Shown here: piece by piece, positions 1-8,018 of the stretch
Position numbering within the stretch: the stretch's first letter is position 1
Layout of the letters: every line of letters starts with the position of its first letter
Source of the DNA: an uncultured Oscillospiraceae bacterium
GTDB taxonomy: Bacteria; Bacillota; Clostridia; Oscillospirales; Oscillospiraceae
Assembly: GCA_934661135.1 (NCBI GenBank)
Contig: CAKUJA010000002.1
Span: 1 to 59,687, forward strand
Direction: 5' to 3'
DNA length: 59,687 bases
Notes under the pieces: model-generated
The model's database searches: none
What the model was told of the DNA's origin: nothing
What the model saw: the letters and a program-made list of their open reading frames with translations, nothing else
Program-made: the position numbers and the translations under genes

Positions 1-1
1 A

Positions 2-60
2 CCCTCATCCGTCTGCTTCGCAGACACCTTCCCCGGAGGGGAAGGCAATCCGCTGCGGCG
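2..60. repeat. Intergenic repeat family E, copy 1
   Basis: This GC-rich non-coding stretch holds the small inverted repeat GTCTGCTTCGCAGAC and a CCCCGGAGGGG palindrome. A related sequence, GTCAGCTTCGCTAAC followed by an AAGGGGGTATCCGCTACGCGGGG tract broken here at 17672-17730, lies upstream of the ruvC operon. The similarity was judged by eye; no coding potential is seen. Confidence 0.5.
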
Positions 61-65
61 GGGAT

Positions 66-98
66 GGGCGGACAGGGGCGTCCGCCCCTACGGGTGCA
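66..98. repeat. GC palindrome repeat family D, copy 1
   Basis: The sequence reads GGGCGGACAGGGGCGTCCGC followed by CCCTACGGGTGC. Closely similar palindromes built on GGGCGGAC...GTCCGCCC(CTAC) occur at 3553-3763 (three copies) and 34839-34868. They behave like REP-type intergenic hairpins. No gene is seen in bases 1-244. Confidence 0.6.
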
Positions 99-161
99 AG
101 GCCGGAGAGAAGATTGCACCGCAGGGGAGGGCGAGGGAAAATCTTAAAAAAATCATTAGGA

Positions 162-189
162 TTGCAATTTTAAGAATTTATGCTAAACT
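162..189 (+). promoter_or_regulatory. Candidate promoter of the SLH protein gene
   Basis: TTGCAA (162-167) and TAAACT (184-189) are separated by 16 bp, and a TGC precedes the -10 as an extended -10 element. It lies in the only AT-rich patch upstream of the gene, about 50 bp before the start codon. This is motif inspection only. Confidence 0.4.
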
Positions 190-244
190 AAGGATAAGCA
201 AAATACTGTTTGAGTGGAAAAAATTGAAAGAGGTGTAAAACAAG

Positions 245-3193
245 ATGAAACTAAGAAAGAATCGGCTTGTCAGTCTGCTTCTGGTGCTGGCAATGGTTCT
301 GGCGCTGGTGCCGGCGGTGCTGGCTGCCACAGAAGATGCAGCCAGCATCGAACTGAGCCAGACAACAGCTTCGTTGAAAGTCGGCGAGAATGTTACCCTG
401 ACGGCTACGGTGAAAGATTCCAAAGGCAATACAGTTAGCGATGCCGAAGTTGAATGGCTTTCTGGCGATGCGGAGAAACTTGAAGTAACAGCAAACGGTC
501 TTGTGACTGCAAATGTGACTGCAAAGGCATATGTGAAGGATCCTGTTGCTGTGACTGCGCAGGTAAAAGGCAAAACCACTGTAAAGGCAATATGTTCAGT
601 TACGATTTCTAAGGGTGAGCTTTCGTATACGGCACAGTCTATCTCCTCTCCCGCAAAGACCGGGACTGATGAAGCTGCTGTTAAAGCGGCGCTGACTGCT
701 GCGTACAGCAGATTGACGTTCGCCAACAATGACAAGCTGGAAACCATGACGGATGCAATGTGGATGCGCACGGAAACTGATTATGCAAATACGAAAGGTA
801 CTACGCTGCATTATACTGCTACCCTGCATCTTAGTGAGGATGCTGCCGCAAACTATGAGGATACTACGGCTACCATCAACGCAACTGTGAGCTTTAGTGA
901 TGCGCCCACGATTGGTGACATTACTTGTAAGGTGAATGATGTTGAAGGTAAGAAGCTGGATGTTGCAAAGAACGCAAGCAGCGGTTTGAAGCTCAGCGTT
1001 GCGGAGCCGACAAAAACACCGGACGGTGCAACCCTGAACTATCAGTGGTTCAAGTGCTCTGCGGACGGCAAGGTTTCCGGCGACGCATTGAACAGCACCT
1101 CTAACAAGGAGTATACACTGACAAGTGCACAGGTCAGCACTGCCGGTACATATTATTATCTCTGCCGTGTGACCGCAACTGACAGCACGACAGAACTTTC
1201 CACCAGCAAGGATTCTGCGGTCTTTACGGTGACGGTCAATGAGCCGCTGCGTGTCGTTTTCAACAAGTATTCCGGCACGAATACGGTTGGCCAGCGTGTG
1301 GTCTACACCGCAACTGTGCAGAAGTTTGTGAATGGCGCATATGTGACGGCGACCGCAGGCACAGATTTTAAGTCTGTGGCATTTATGCCTTCGAGTATCA
1401 GCATGATCTCTGTAACTACGCTCAACTCGGCAAGCTCAATCACCAATGTGTCTGTTGACCTGAAGGCGGCCGGCACGACAAAGCTGGTTGCGAATGTTTA
1501 CAAGACCTCCAGTCTGGTTACGGCTGATGCGACATCTTCCGTTGACATTACGATCAGCACTGCGACGGCGAATACCGTGACGCAGAACCCGACCAGCAGT
1601 TCCTATGCGCTGATGGATGAGACCCAGATGGTGAATGCAGTCATGACTGCAACCCGAAACAGCTATACCAGCACCTATGCTACGCCGGTGAAGTTTACAC
1701 TGAGCGCTTACAATGGCTCGTTCTCTCTGAATGGCTCCAGCAGCTATGCTACGACATATACTGCGTATACGAATGCAACACCGCGTGTGAGCAGTGTGTA
1801 TTTTGTCCCCAGCACCACATATGGCTTCAATAATAATTATGCGTATGTTACCTACACGGCTTACGATGCTTACAACAACCCGGTTGCAACCGGCACGGTG
1901 AAGTTCACGGGCGCTTCGTCCATCAACTACAACGCGATGGCGAACACAGCGGTGTATTTCTCGAGCACTGACTTCCAGAACTTCTTCAAGACTGCGCTTG
2001 GCAACTCCACCTACGCGAACCTGACGAACGTTACGTTCAACGCGCCGTACATTTCGTCCGGCACGGGCACGCTCGGCACGCTGAACTACAACAGCTACAC
2101 CTACGGCACGTTCTACACCACCTACTTCGCCAACATCCCGGCGGCGAACCTCGGCTATGTGAGCTACACGCCGTCCAGCTCGCTGACGAAGTACACGGTC
2201 AGCATTCCGTTCACGGCAACCGGCTCGTACAACACCTACGGCATCGCAACGCAGACGGTCAGCGGTATTGTGACGATTACGGTCAACGACGGCCACATCA
2301 TCGGCATGACCGGCACGAGCTTCCAGACCGCAGCGGTCGGCACGGAGATCTACACGAAGTATCCGGGCATGAGCTATGTCCGCTTCACGCTGCCGCAGAC
2401 CACGGTCGGCAAGTTGTACTACGGCTACCAGAGCATTGCCAACAAGGGCACGGCTGTGAGCTACACCGACAACTTCTACAACATCGCGACGACGCTGGTC
2501 AACAGCACGCAGAAGTCCATCAACAACATCTACTTCGTCCCGGCGGCGGACTGCCTGAGCACGGTTTCGATCGGCTACACCGCGTACAATACGGCGAACC
2601 AGGCGATTGGCACCGGCACGATCACGTTCACGATCACGAAGAAAACTGCTTCGACGTACTTCAACGATGTGACGTCGACGAACACCGGCAACTGGTCGGC
2701 GGACGCGATTGACTTCCTGTATGCGAACAAGGTCGTCACCGGCAAGAGTTACAACACGTTTGCACCGAAGGACAACATGACGCGCGGCGACTTCGTGCTG
2801 ATGTTGTACCGCCTGGCGGGTACGCCGTCTGTGGCCGGCATCTCCAACCCGTTCACCGATGTGAAGACGACGGATTACTACTACTCCGCAATTCTGTGGG
2901 CATACCGCAACAACATTGTGACCGGCGTTGACAGCAAGACGTTTGCGCCGAAGAAGAACATCACGCGCGAGCAGATCGCGGCGACGCTATACCGGATGTC
3001 CGGCAGCCCCGTCACGACGAGCTACATCACCGGTTACTACGACGCCAGCAAGGTTCACAGCTACGCGCTGAGCGCGATGAAGTGGGCCGTTGGCAACGGT
3101 TATGTCACCGGCAGCAGCGGCTATCTGAATCCCACCAACAACGCGACCCGCGCTGAGGTGTCGACGATGCTGCACCGGTATCTGACCAAGTAA
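245..3193 (+). CDS. SLH-domain surface protein with Ig-like repeats
   Basis: A 982-residue exported cell-surface protein. Residues 1-28 form a classical Sec signal peptide (basic MKLRKNR, long Leu/Val core, AALA-type end). Residues about 30-120 resemble a bacterial Ig-like (Big_2) domain, followed by another Ig-like module (YYYLCRVTATD near residue 305). Residues about 450-800 are Ser/Thr/Tyr/Asn-rich beta-type repeats with recurring blocks such as YTAYNTANQAIGTGTITF. Residues about 804-982 hold three S-layer homology (SLH) repeats, which in this family bind secondary cell-wall polymer and anchor the protein non-covalently. The role is probably structural or adhesive; no catalytic domain is recognised. 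Third-position base use changes clearly near base 1870: the 5' part uses many A/T-ending codons, the 3' part is strongly C/G-ending, suggesting a mosaic gene. It is monocistronic, ending at a strong terminator. Confidence 0.85.
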   Translation: MKLRKNRLVSLLLVLAMVLALVPAVLAATEDAASIELSQTTASLKVGENVTLTATVKDSKGNTVSDAEVEWLSGDAEKLEVTANGLVTANVTAKAYVKDPVAVTAQVKGKTTVKAICSVTISKGELSYTAQSISSPAKTGTDEAAVKAALTAAYSRLTFANNDKLETMTDAMWMRTETDYANTKGTTLHYTATLHLSEDAAANYEDTTATINATVSFSDAPTIGDITCKVNDVEGKKLDVAKNASSGLKLSVAEPTKTPDGATLNYQWFKCSADGKVSGDALNSTSNKEYTLTSAQVSTAGTYYYLCRVTATDSTTELSTSKDSAVFTVTVNEPLRVVFNKYSGTNTVGQRVVYTATVQKFVNGAYVTATAGTDFKSVAFMPSSISMISVTTLNSASSITNVSVDLKAAGTTKLVANVYKTSSLVTADATSSVDITISTATANTVTQNPTSSSYALMDETQMVNAVMTATRNSYTSTYATPVKFTLSAYNGSFSLNGSSSYATTYTAYTNATPRVSSVYFVPSTTYGFNNNYAYVTYTAYDAYNNPVATGTVKFTGASSINYNAMANTAVYFSSTDFQNFFKTALGNSTYANLTNVTFNAPYISSGTGTLGTLNYNSYTYGTFYTTYFANIPAANLGYVSYTPSSSLTKYTVSIPFTATGSYNTYGIATQTVSGIVTITVNDGHIIGMTGTSFQTAAVGTEIYTKYPGMSYVRFTLPQTTVGKLYYGYQSIANKGTAVSYTDNFYNIATTLVNSTQKSINNIYFVPAADCLSTVSIGYTAYNTANQAIGTGTITFTITKKTASTYFNDVTSTNTGNWSADAIDFLYANKVVTGKSYNTFAPKDNMTRGDFVLMLYRLAGTPSVAGISNPFTDVKTTDYYYSAILWAYRNNIVTGVDSKTFAPKKNITREQIAATLYRMSGSPVTTSYITGYYDASKVHSYALSAMKWAVGNGYVTGSSGYLNPTNNATRAEVSTMLHRYLTK

Positions 3194-3204
3194 AGGGTTT
3201 TGAA

Positions 3205-3241
3205 AACAGCTCCGTTTCGAGAGAAACGGAGCTGTTTTTTT
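3205..3241 (+). terminator. Intrinsic terminator after the SLH gene
   Basis: ACAGCTCCGTTTC pairs perfectly with GAAACGGAGCTGT around a GAGA tetraloop and is followed by a run of T residues. Confidence 0.9.
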
Positions 3242-3249
3242 ATCTTGAT

Positions 3250-3491
3250 CTTGACTTTTTTGCACCCCCATTCTTTTCGCCTCTTTTCGGAGAAAGAAAA
3301 GAATCGCCGCGCCCGGTGAAGAAAAGAAAGGAGACGACCAGAGAACCTTTCGGTCGGTTCTCTGGACTCTTCCGCTCGACGCGTCAGAAGAAGCGCGCTG
3401 CACTGCACTTCCGGCTGACGCCGAAAGCTCCGTATCCGCTTGCTCCTTCTTCCTTTCCAAACTGTGACCGCTCTGCTGGGTCACAGTTTGG
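3250..3491 (-). repeat. Repeat family C, copy 1 (long form)
   Basis: Read on the minus strand, the element begins with a perfect 13-bp hairpin (CCAAACTGTGACC, 9-nt loop CAGCAGAGC, GGTCACAGTTTGG at 3457-3491). It continues through a GGAAGAAGGAG block, a GGAGCTTTCGGCG block and an internal AGAGAACC/GGTTCTCT hairpin (near 3349-3372), and ends in GATTCTTTTCTTTCTC...GGCGAAAAGAATGGGGGTGC. Copy 2 (17467-17632) shares order and most of the sequence but lacks the middle. Apart from repeats, the gap 3242-3824 holds no gene that I can support; the GAGGAAACTTGAA motif at 3790-3802 also recurs after copy 2. Confidence 0.7.
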
Positions 3492-3552
3492 TTCTGGGGA
3501 GCGTCCTTGGAACCTGCGACGTATGGAAATTGAGAAATCTACGATAAAATTT

Positions 3553-3763
3553 GTAGGGGCGGACGACTCTGTCCGCCCGGCGGTGGAAAGAACGATTTGA
3601 CGGAGGATTGCGGCGAAATCGTAGTGCGGTAAGGGTCGATGAGGGCATTGATCCCTACAAGGTGCGGCAGAAGATCGTAGAAGCGGGCGGACAGAGTCGT
3701 CCGGCCCCTACAGGGTGCAGAGGAAACCGGAAGAAGCGGGCGGACAGAGCCGTCCGCCCCTAC
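3553..3763. repeat. Repeat family D, three palindromes
   Basis: Three copies of a GGGCGGAC-(GACTCT)-GTCCGCCC palindrome flanked by CCCTAC lie at 3553-3579, 3684-3712 and 3738-3763, alternating in orientation and separated by unrelated AT/GC-mixed sequence. They are hairpin-forming and non-coding. Confidence 0.7.
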
Positions 3764-3824
3764 AAGTAAAGAGCGCTTCTTTTGGCACGAGGAAACTTGA
3801 AGGCTGACGGCGAGAAACCGGACG

Positions 3825-4205
3825 CTAGAGGAGGTTATGGTAGCTGGGAAGCTCCATTTCGCGGATATGCTCGATGGTGGCGATCAGGCGGGCAGTGCCG
3901 GCGAGAAAATCATCCTGATCGCCAAGCTCGGCATACTGGGCAAGCTCTGCGAATATGACATTGACTTCATCCAGCTCATTGTGGTCGAGAAGGACGCCGA
4001 ACAGTCGCTCATGGGAATGCCAGAGCGCTTTTGCTGCGCGGAGATGATCTGACGCGCCGCCAAAATCCGCGCGGGATGCCTGCGAGCGCGAGAGGGCGAG
4101 CGTGTCGTTGACGTCCTGACAGTCGTTGCGGACAAGGGTTGAGGTGGTAATACAGAAGGCGAGAAGCAGCGCAAGCAGGCAGAGGGCAAAGGCGGTATGC
4201 TTCAT
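3825..4205 (-). CDS. DUF4363 family protein
   Basis: A 126-residue protein with one N-terminal hydrophobic segment (residues 4-23, serving as signal or membrane anchor) followed by a predicted mostly helical soluble part containing evenly spaced His/Leu/Glu (LWHSHERLFGVLLDHNELDE). This organisation, and its place directly after a DUF421 gene with a 4-bp overlap, matches the DUF4363 family, which is repeatedly found next to DUF421 (YetF-like) genes in Bacillota. Its molecular role is unknown. The helical part probably lies outside the membrane. Translation is likely coupled to the upstream gene. Confidence 0.7.
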   Translation of the reverse strand: MKHTAFALCLLALLLAFCITTSTLVRNDCQDVNDTLALSRSQASRADFGGASDHLRAAKALWHSHERLFGVLLDHNELDEVNVIFAELAQYAELGDQDDFLAGTARLIATIEHIREMELPSYHNLL

Positions 4206-4879
4206 GTTGCGTCCTCCCGAATGGAGAGGTAGAGCTTGCCGCCCGGTTCACAGGTGAGCAGAAAGACGTCGGAGACGGCGCAGCCGTAGGGCGCAAGGCG
4301 GTCTCGGAGCCAGGCTTCGTCCTTGCCGAGCAGCGTGAGATTGTCGGAGAGCAGGCGGCCGCCGGAGATCAGCGTGATGGGAAGGTGGAGATCGTCGACA
4401 TGGATGCCGGCGGATTTCGCGGACGCAGGCTCGTATTTGGGATAGAGCAGCGTGGAGATATTGCCGCCGGTTTCCAGAATGGCGTATTTGACCTGCGAGA
4501 GGTCAACGATACCTTGCAGACGGAGATATTCGGAAAGCTCGTCGGGGGTGACGCGCGTCTTTTGCAGATTTTGTTGCAGGAGCTTGCCATTTTCCATCAG
4601 AATGACCGGTTTGCCGCAGATCAGGCGGCGGAATTTGACGCTTTTGTAGCTGAGTACGGACAGCAGCAGCTCGAACGAGAGGACGACGAGGATCGGGAGC
4701 AGGCCGGCCAGCAGCGGAATGCCGGACTCCTGCATCGGAACGGCGGCGAGATTGGCCACGAGCATGGTGACGACGAATTCCGTCGGCTCCATTTCACCAA
4801 GCTGGCGCTTGCCCATGACGCGCACCGTGAAAATCAGAAGAAGATAGAGGATTATGGTGCGGAAAAAGGAAATCAGCAT
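4202..4879 (-). CDS. DUF421 (YetF/YcaP-like) membrane protein
   Basis: A 225-residue membrane protein. Three hydrophobic segments occupy about residues 3-22, 38-57 and 60-82, with the family-typical GKRQLGEMEPTEFVV between the first two. The cytoplasmic part follows with CGKPVILMENGK and a variable C-terminal domain ending TCEPGGKLYLSIRED. I chose the ATG at 4879 because AGCGAGGTG lies at proper spacing before it; an in-frame start 16 codons upstream has no ribosome site and adds a polar, basic tail. DUF421 proteins such as YetF have been linked to spore and membrane physiology in Bacillus, but no biochemical activity is established. It pairs with the DUF4363 gene. Confidence 0.8.
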   Translation of the reverse strand: MLISFFRTIILYLLLIFTVRVMGKRQLGEMEPTEFVVTMLVANLAAVPMQESGIPLLAGLLPILVVLSFELLLSVLSYKSVKFRRLICGKPVILMENGKLLQQNLQKTRVTPDELSEYLRLQGIVDLSQVKYAILETGGNISTLLYPKYEPASAKSAGIHVDDLHLPITLISGGRLLSDNLTLLGKDEAWLRDRLAPYGCAVSDVFLLTCEPGGKLYLSIREDAT

Positions 4880-4995
4880 GAAATCACCTCGCTTGCAGGA
4901 TGCCCGAACGCTGTGGCGTTTATGCAAAGTGCACAGTTTTGGGGATGCGTTTTTTGAAATGATAGAGTGGATTTATATATCGCAGAAAAACGGTA

Positions 4996-5025
4996 TTGGA
5001 ATTTCAAAATCCGACTTGTTACAAT
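4996..5025 (+). promoter_or_regulatory. Candidate promoter of the M29/RidA/PLP operon
   Basis: TTGGAA (4996-5001), an 18-bp spacer and TACAAT (5020-5025) preceded by TGT as an extended -10. Transcription would run through the family B element (5065-5232) before reaching the first gene at 5256, giving a leader of roughly 225 nt. The rest of the gap 4880-5064 is AT-rich and holds no gene. Confidence 0.5.
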
Positions 5026-5064
5026 GGCGATAGAAAGGCTGTTCCGCAGGATTTTACGGAAACC

Positions 5065-5232
5065 TAAGGCAATTCCGCACAATTGCGTCGGCGCGCTTCA
5101 GCGGAGCTTTTCCGCCGATTCCGCGGTTTGAAAAACTCGAAATACATACAGGATTCCTTCGCTTTTCAAATCTTGACGTGACGAAAAATCTCTCACCGAA
5201 TCTGCTTGCCAAATTGTGCGGTGCAGCCCTAA
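5065..5232 (+). mobile_element. Family B miniature inverted-repeat element, copy 1
   Basis: About 168 bp. The left end TAAGGCAATTCCGCACAATT and the right end (inverse complement TTAGGGCTGCACCGCACAATT minus one base) form an imperfect terminal inverted repeat. An internal stem, GGTTTGAAAA...TTTTCAAAT, encloses a CGAAATAC...GGATTCC hairpin. Copy 2 at 8019-8243 matches nearly base for base on both flanks. No transposase is encoded, so it is a MITE-like or structured element. It sits in the leader of the downstream operon and ends about 24 bp before its first start codon. Confidence 0.75.
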
Positions 5233-5255
5233 AAAATATAAAGGAAGGTAGCACT

Positions 5256-6227
5256 ATGAATTATCCGGAAAAGGCACCCCGCGGCATTGAAAACCTCTTT
5301 ACGACAATCAGCCACTACAAAAAAGGTGAAAAAGTCCTGATTATTACGGACGATAACAAGCGCGACATCGGCGAGCTTGTGTATCATTATGCAAAGCAGT
5401 ATGCAGACGATGTATCGCTGGCCGTGATGGAGCCGCGCGCGGGTCACGGTTCGGAACCCCCGGCGCCGATTGCGGCGGCTATGATGGCCTGCGATCTGTG
5501 CCTGGGGCCGACGACGATGTCGCTCTACCATTCTAAGGCAAGAAACGCGGCCTGCGCGAACGGTATGCGCTGGATTGGCCTGCAGGACTTCATCCCTGAG
5601 ATGTTTGAGACCGGCGGCATGACCAGCGATTTCGACAAGGTTCGTGAGGAGATCGACCGCACGGCTCCGATGTACCAGGGTAAGATTTTCCGCCTGACCT
5701 CGAAGGGCGGCACGGATATGACTTGCAGCATCGAAGGCCGCAAGCCGGTTCTGGACTACGGCACTGCGATCGTCCCCGGCGCAGCCTGCGGCACGCCGAA
5801 CGCGGAAATCGCACTGGGTCCGGTGGAAGGCACGGCCAACGGCGTGCTCGTCATCGACGGCAGCATCCCGCATCCGCTGCTGAACATCATTGAGGAGCCG
5901 ATCATCTGCCAGGTTAAGGACGGCTTTATCACGGAGATCACCGGCGGCCGTCAGGCTGAGATTCTGAAAAAGGTGCTCGCCGACTTTCATGACCAAACGG
6001 TCTACAATATTGCAGAGCTTGGCCTTGGCATGAACCCGGCCAACGAGATCATCGGCCATATGGCGCCGGACGAAGGCTCCTACGGCAACATCCATGTCGG
6101 CATCGGCAAGAATACCGGCTTCGGCGGCCATGTGCAGTCTCCGCTGCATCTGGATATGGTCATCCGCTGCATCTCCGCGGAGATCGACGGCAAATACTTC
6201 ATGAAAGACGGCGTCCTGATGGTCTAA
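5256..6227 (+). CDS. M29/AmpS-like metallopeptidase homologue (NicX-related fold)
   Basis: A 323-residue protein of the COG2309 group (leucyl aminopeptidase T-like, also related to 2,5-dihydroxypyridine dioxygenase NicX). Candidate metal ligands can be seen in the C-terminal third: Glu in NIAELGLG, His in NIHVGIG, and the HxD pair in SPLHLDMV, matching the Glu/His/HxD pattern of M29 enzymes. The N-terminal part begins with KKGEKVLIITDD, typical of the group. It is shorter than classical M29 aminopeptidases (about 410 residues), so substrate and even reaction class are uncertain; oxygenase activity is unlikely in an anaerobe. Start ATG 5256 follows AAGGAAGG; an upstream in-frame extension runs into the repeat element and is rejected. 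It heads an operon with ridA-like and DSD1-like genes. Confidence 0.75.
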   Translation: MNYPEKAPRGIENLFTTISHYKKGEKVLIITDDNKRDIGELVYHYAKQYADDVSLAVMEPRAGHGSEPPAPIAAAMMACDLCLGPTTMSLYHSKARNAACANGMRWIGLQDFIPEMFETGGMTSDFDKVREEIDRTAPMYQGKIFRLTSKGGTDMTCSIEGRKPVLDYGTAIVPGAACGTPNAEIALGPVEGTANGVLVIDGSIPHPLLNIIEEPIICQVKDGFITEITGGRQAEILKKVLADFHDQTVYNIAELGLGMNPANEIIGHMAPDEGSYGNIHVGIGKNTGFGGHVQSPLHLDMVIRCISAEIDGKYFMKDGVLMV

Positions 6228-6246
6228 TGTCCACGGGGGAACGAGC

Positions 6247-6717
6247 ATGAAGGATGTATATGCGAGGCTGAAGGAGCTTGGCCTGACGCTCCCGGCGGCG
6301 AGTGCGCCGAAAGGCCTTTATAAGCTGGGCGTCCAGCATGGAAACCTGTATTTTACCTCGGGCAAGGGCTGGACGGAGGGCGGTAAGCCGCCCGTCGCCG
6401 GGAAGGCTGGCGCGGAGGTCTCTGCCGAGCAGGCCAAGGAGTGCGCCAAGCAGAGTATGCTTTGTCTGCTGGCAAACACGGAATACGCGATCGGCGATCT
6501 GAACCGAATCCGCCGCGTCGTTCGGCTGACCGGATACGTGGCGAGCGCGCCGGATTTCAAGGGGCAGACGCAGGTGCTAAACGGTGCGTCGGAGCTGCTT
6601 GCGGCGCTCTACGGCGAGGACTGCGGCGTCGGCAGCAGAAGCGCGATCGGCGTTGCGGCGCTGCCGATGGATATGCCGGTTGAAGTGGAAGCCATTTTCG
6701 AGCTGGAAAGCGAATAA
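6247..6717 (+). CDS. RidA/YjgF-family protein
   Basis: A 156-residue member of the YjgF/YER057c/UK114 superfamily, of the slightly longer type that keeps an N-terminal extension. The C-terminal half carries the conserved block GSRSAIGVAALPMDMPVEVE, including the arginine that binds substrate carboxylate in RidA. RidA proteins are trimers that hydrolyse reactive enamine/imine intermediates, chiefly 2-aminoacrylate, released by PLP-dependent dehydratases. That activity suits its position 20 bp behind the M29-like gene and about 90 bp ahead of a D-serine-dehydratase-like PLP enzyme, which could generate 2-aminoacrylate. The functional link is inferred from context; some longer RidA paralogues lack deaminase activity. 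Confidence 0.85.
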   Translation: MKDVYARLKELGLTLPAASAPKGLYKLGVQHGNLYFTSGKGWTEGGKPPVAGKAGAEVSAEQAKECAKQSMLCLLANTEYAIGDLNRIRRVVRLTGYVASAPDFKGQTQVLNGASELLAALYGEDCGVGSRSAIGVAALPMDMPVEVEAIFELESE

Positions 6718-6805
6718 TTGAAACCCGCGGCAGATTCGCGCGCTTTGCGTGGATCTGCCCGCGGAAGCGCCGCCATTTGGAGGCGGTATTGGAGGAATTG
6801 GAACC

Positions 6806-7894
6806 ATGCGGATTGAACAAATGCCGAGTCCTGCGGTAGCGGTGGATCTGGATCTGTTTGAACAGAACTGCGACATCATCATGGAGCGCGCGCGGCGCGC
6901 CGGCGTAGCGGTGCGGCCGCATTTTAAGACGCACAAATCGATGTATTTGGCGGAGATTCAGCGCGCGCACGGCATGGATTGCTGGACGGCGGCGAAGCTG
7001 TCGGAAGCGGAAATGCTGGTAAACGGCGGATTTGACAACATTCTTGTTGCCTTCCCGCTGATGGGCGAGGAAAAATGGACGCGCTATGCGGCGTTAAACC
7101 GGCTGCGCGAGATGTATACGACAATCGACAGCGAGACGATTGCGCGCGGCCTTTCGGACGCGTGCGGCGCGGAGCACCCGGCAAAGGTGCTGGTGGAAAT
7201 CGACGTCGGCACGGGTCGCTGCGGCGTGGCGCCGGAGAACCTGGAAACGTTCGTACAATCGGTGCGGGCGCTGCCGGGACTGCGGATTGCCGGCCTTTTT
7301 ACCTACAACAACCTGATGTATAGCTGCGACAGTGACGCGAAGCGCCGCGAGCTGGCAGAGCAGGAGACTGCGGTCATTGCACAGTGCAGAAAGACGCTGG
7401 AGATGCTGGGCATTGCAGTCGAGATGGTCAGCTCGGGCAACACACCTGCGACGACCGTGATGGACGCGTATACGGCGTCGACCGAGATTCGCACAGGCAA
7501 GAGCTTTTTCCACGATGTAAAGGACGTGGAAGCGGGCACGGGCGACTGGGAACACTGCGCGCTCTCGGTTTTGGCGACAGTTGTCAGCATTCCGAAGCCG
7601 GGACACGCGACAATTGACGTCGGCAGCAAGACGCTCACGAAGGAGAGCGCGCTGCGGATGCCGGGCAACGGTACGATTTTGAATGTGCCGGGACTGGATT
7701 TTTACAACACAAATGAGGAGCATGGCTATGTGCGCTATGACCCGGAGCAGGTGACGCTGCATCTGGGCGATCGCGTGCGGGTAATTCCCAATCATGCCTG
7801 TATGCTCCATAATCAACTCGGGCACGTCTACGGTGTGCGCGGCGGCGAAGTTGTGGCGCGCTATCAGGTGGACGCGCAGGGTTGTAACTATTGA
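6806..7894 (+). CDS. D-threonine aldolase / D-serine dehydratase-like PLP enzyme (DSD1 family)
   Basis: A 362-residue fold-type III PLP enzyme with an alanine-racemase-like N-terminal barrel and a C-terminal beta domain. RPHFKTHK (residues 37-44) is the family PLP site, Lys41 being the likely Schiff-base residue. PNHAC near residue 330 supplies the His and Cys that bind a divalent metal in eukaryotic-type D-serine dehydratase and D-threonine aldolase. Both reactions are possible: D-Ser to pyruvate and ammonia, or cleavage of D-Thr-type amino acids to glycine plus aldehyde. The start at 6806 is chosen for GGAGG 11 bp upstream and because the family begins near MPSPAVAVD; an upstream in-frame start adds a Gly-rich tail. 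It is the last gene of its operon and is followed by a strong terminator. Confidence 0.85.
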   Translation: MRIEQMPSPAVAVDLDLFEQNCDIIMERARRAGVAVRPHFKTHKSMYLAEIQRAHGMDCWTAAKLSEAEMLVNGGFDNILVAFPLMGEEKWTRYAALNRLREMYTTIDSETIARGLSDACGAEHPAKVLVEIDVGTGRCGVAPENLETFVQSVRALPGLRIAGLFTYNNLMYSCDSDAKRRELAEQETAVIAQCRKTLEMLGIAVEMVSSGNTPATTVMDAYTASTEIRTGKSFFHDVKDVEAGTGDWEHCALSVLATVVSIPKPGHATIDVGSKTLTKESALRMPGNGTILNVPGLDFYNTNEEHGYVRYDPEQVTLHLGDRVRVIPNHACMLHNQLGHVYGVRGGEVVARYQVDAQGCNY

Positions 7895-7967
7895 TAACTT
7901 CTTTTCTTCATTTTTTGCAGACATTCGGCGGGGAGTCCACCCTGCCGGATGCCGCAAGCCTCTCAAA

Positions 7968-8005
7968 ACAACCGTCCCACCCCAATCGGGGTGGGACGGT
8001 TGTTT
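7968..8005 (+). terminator. Intrinsic terminator
   Basis: ACAACCGTCCCACCCC pairs perfectly with GGGGTGGGACGGTTGT around AATC, followed by TTGTT. It ends the operon 5256-7894. The gap 7895-8351 holds this terminator, a family B element and a family C fragment, and no gene. Confidence 0.9.
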
Positions 8006-8018
8006 GTTATAAAATAAC

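Noticed and set aside
4385..4957. Plus-strand open frame opposite the DUF421 gene
   Set aside because: Antisense to conserved DUF421 motifs and highly charged without domain similarity.
5178..5255. Upstream extension of the M29-like protein into the family B element
   Set aside because: The added 26 residues come from the repeat end and lack a ribosome site, whereas ATG 5256 has one.
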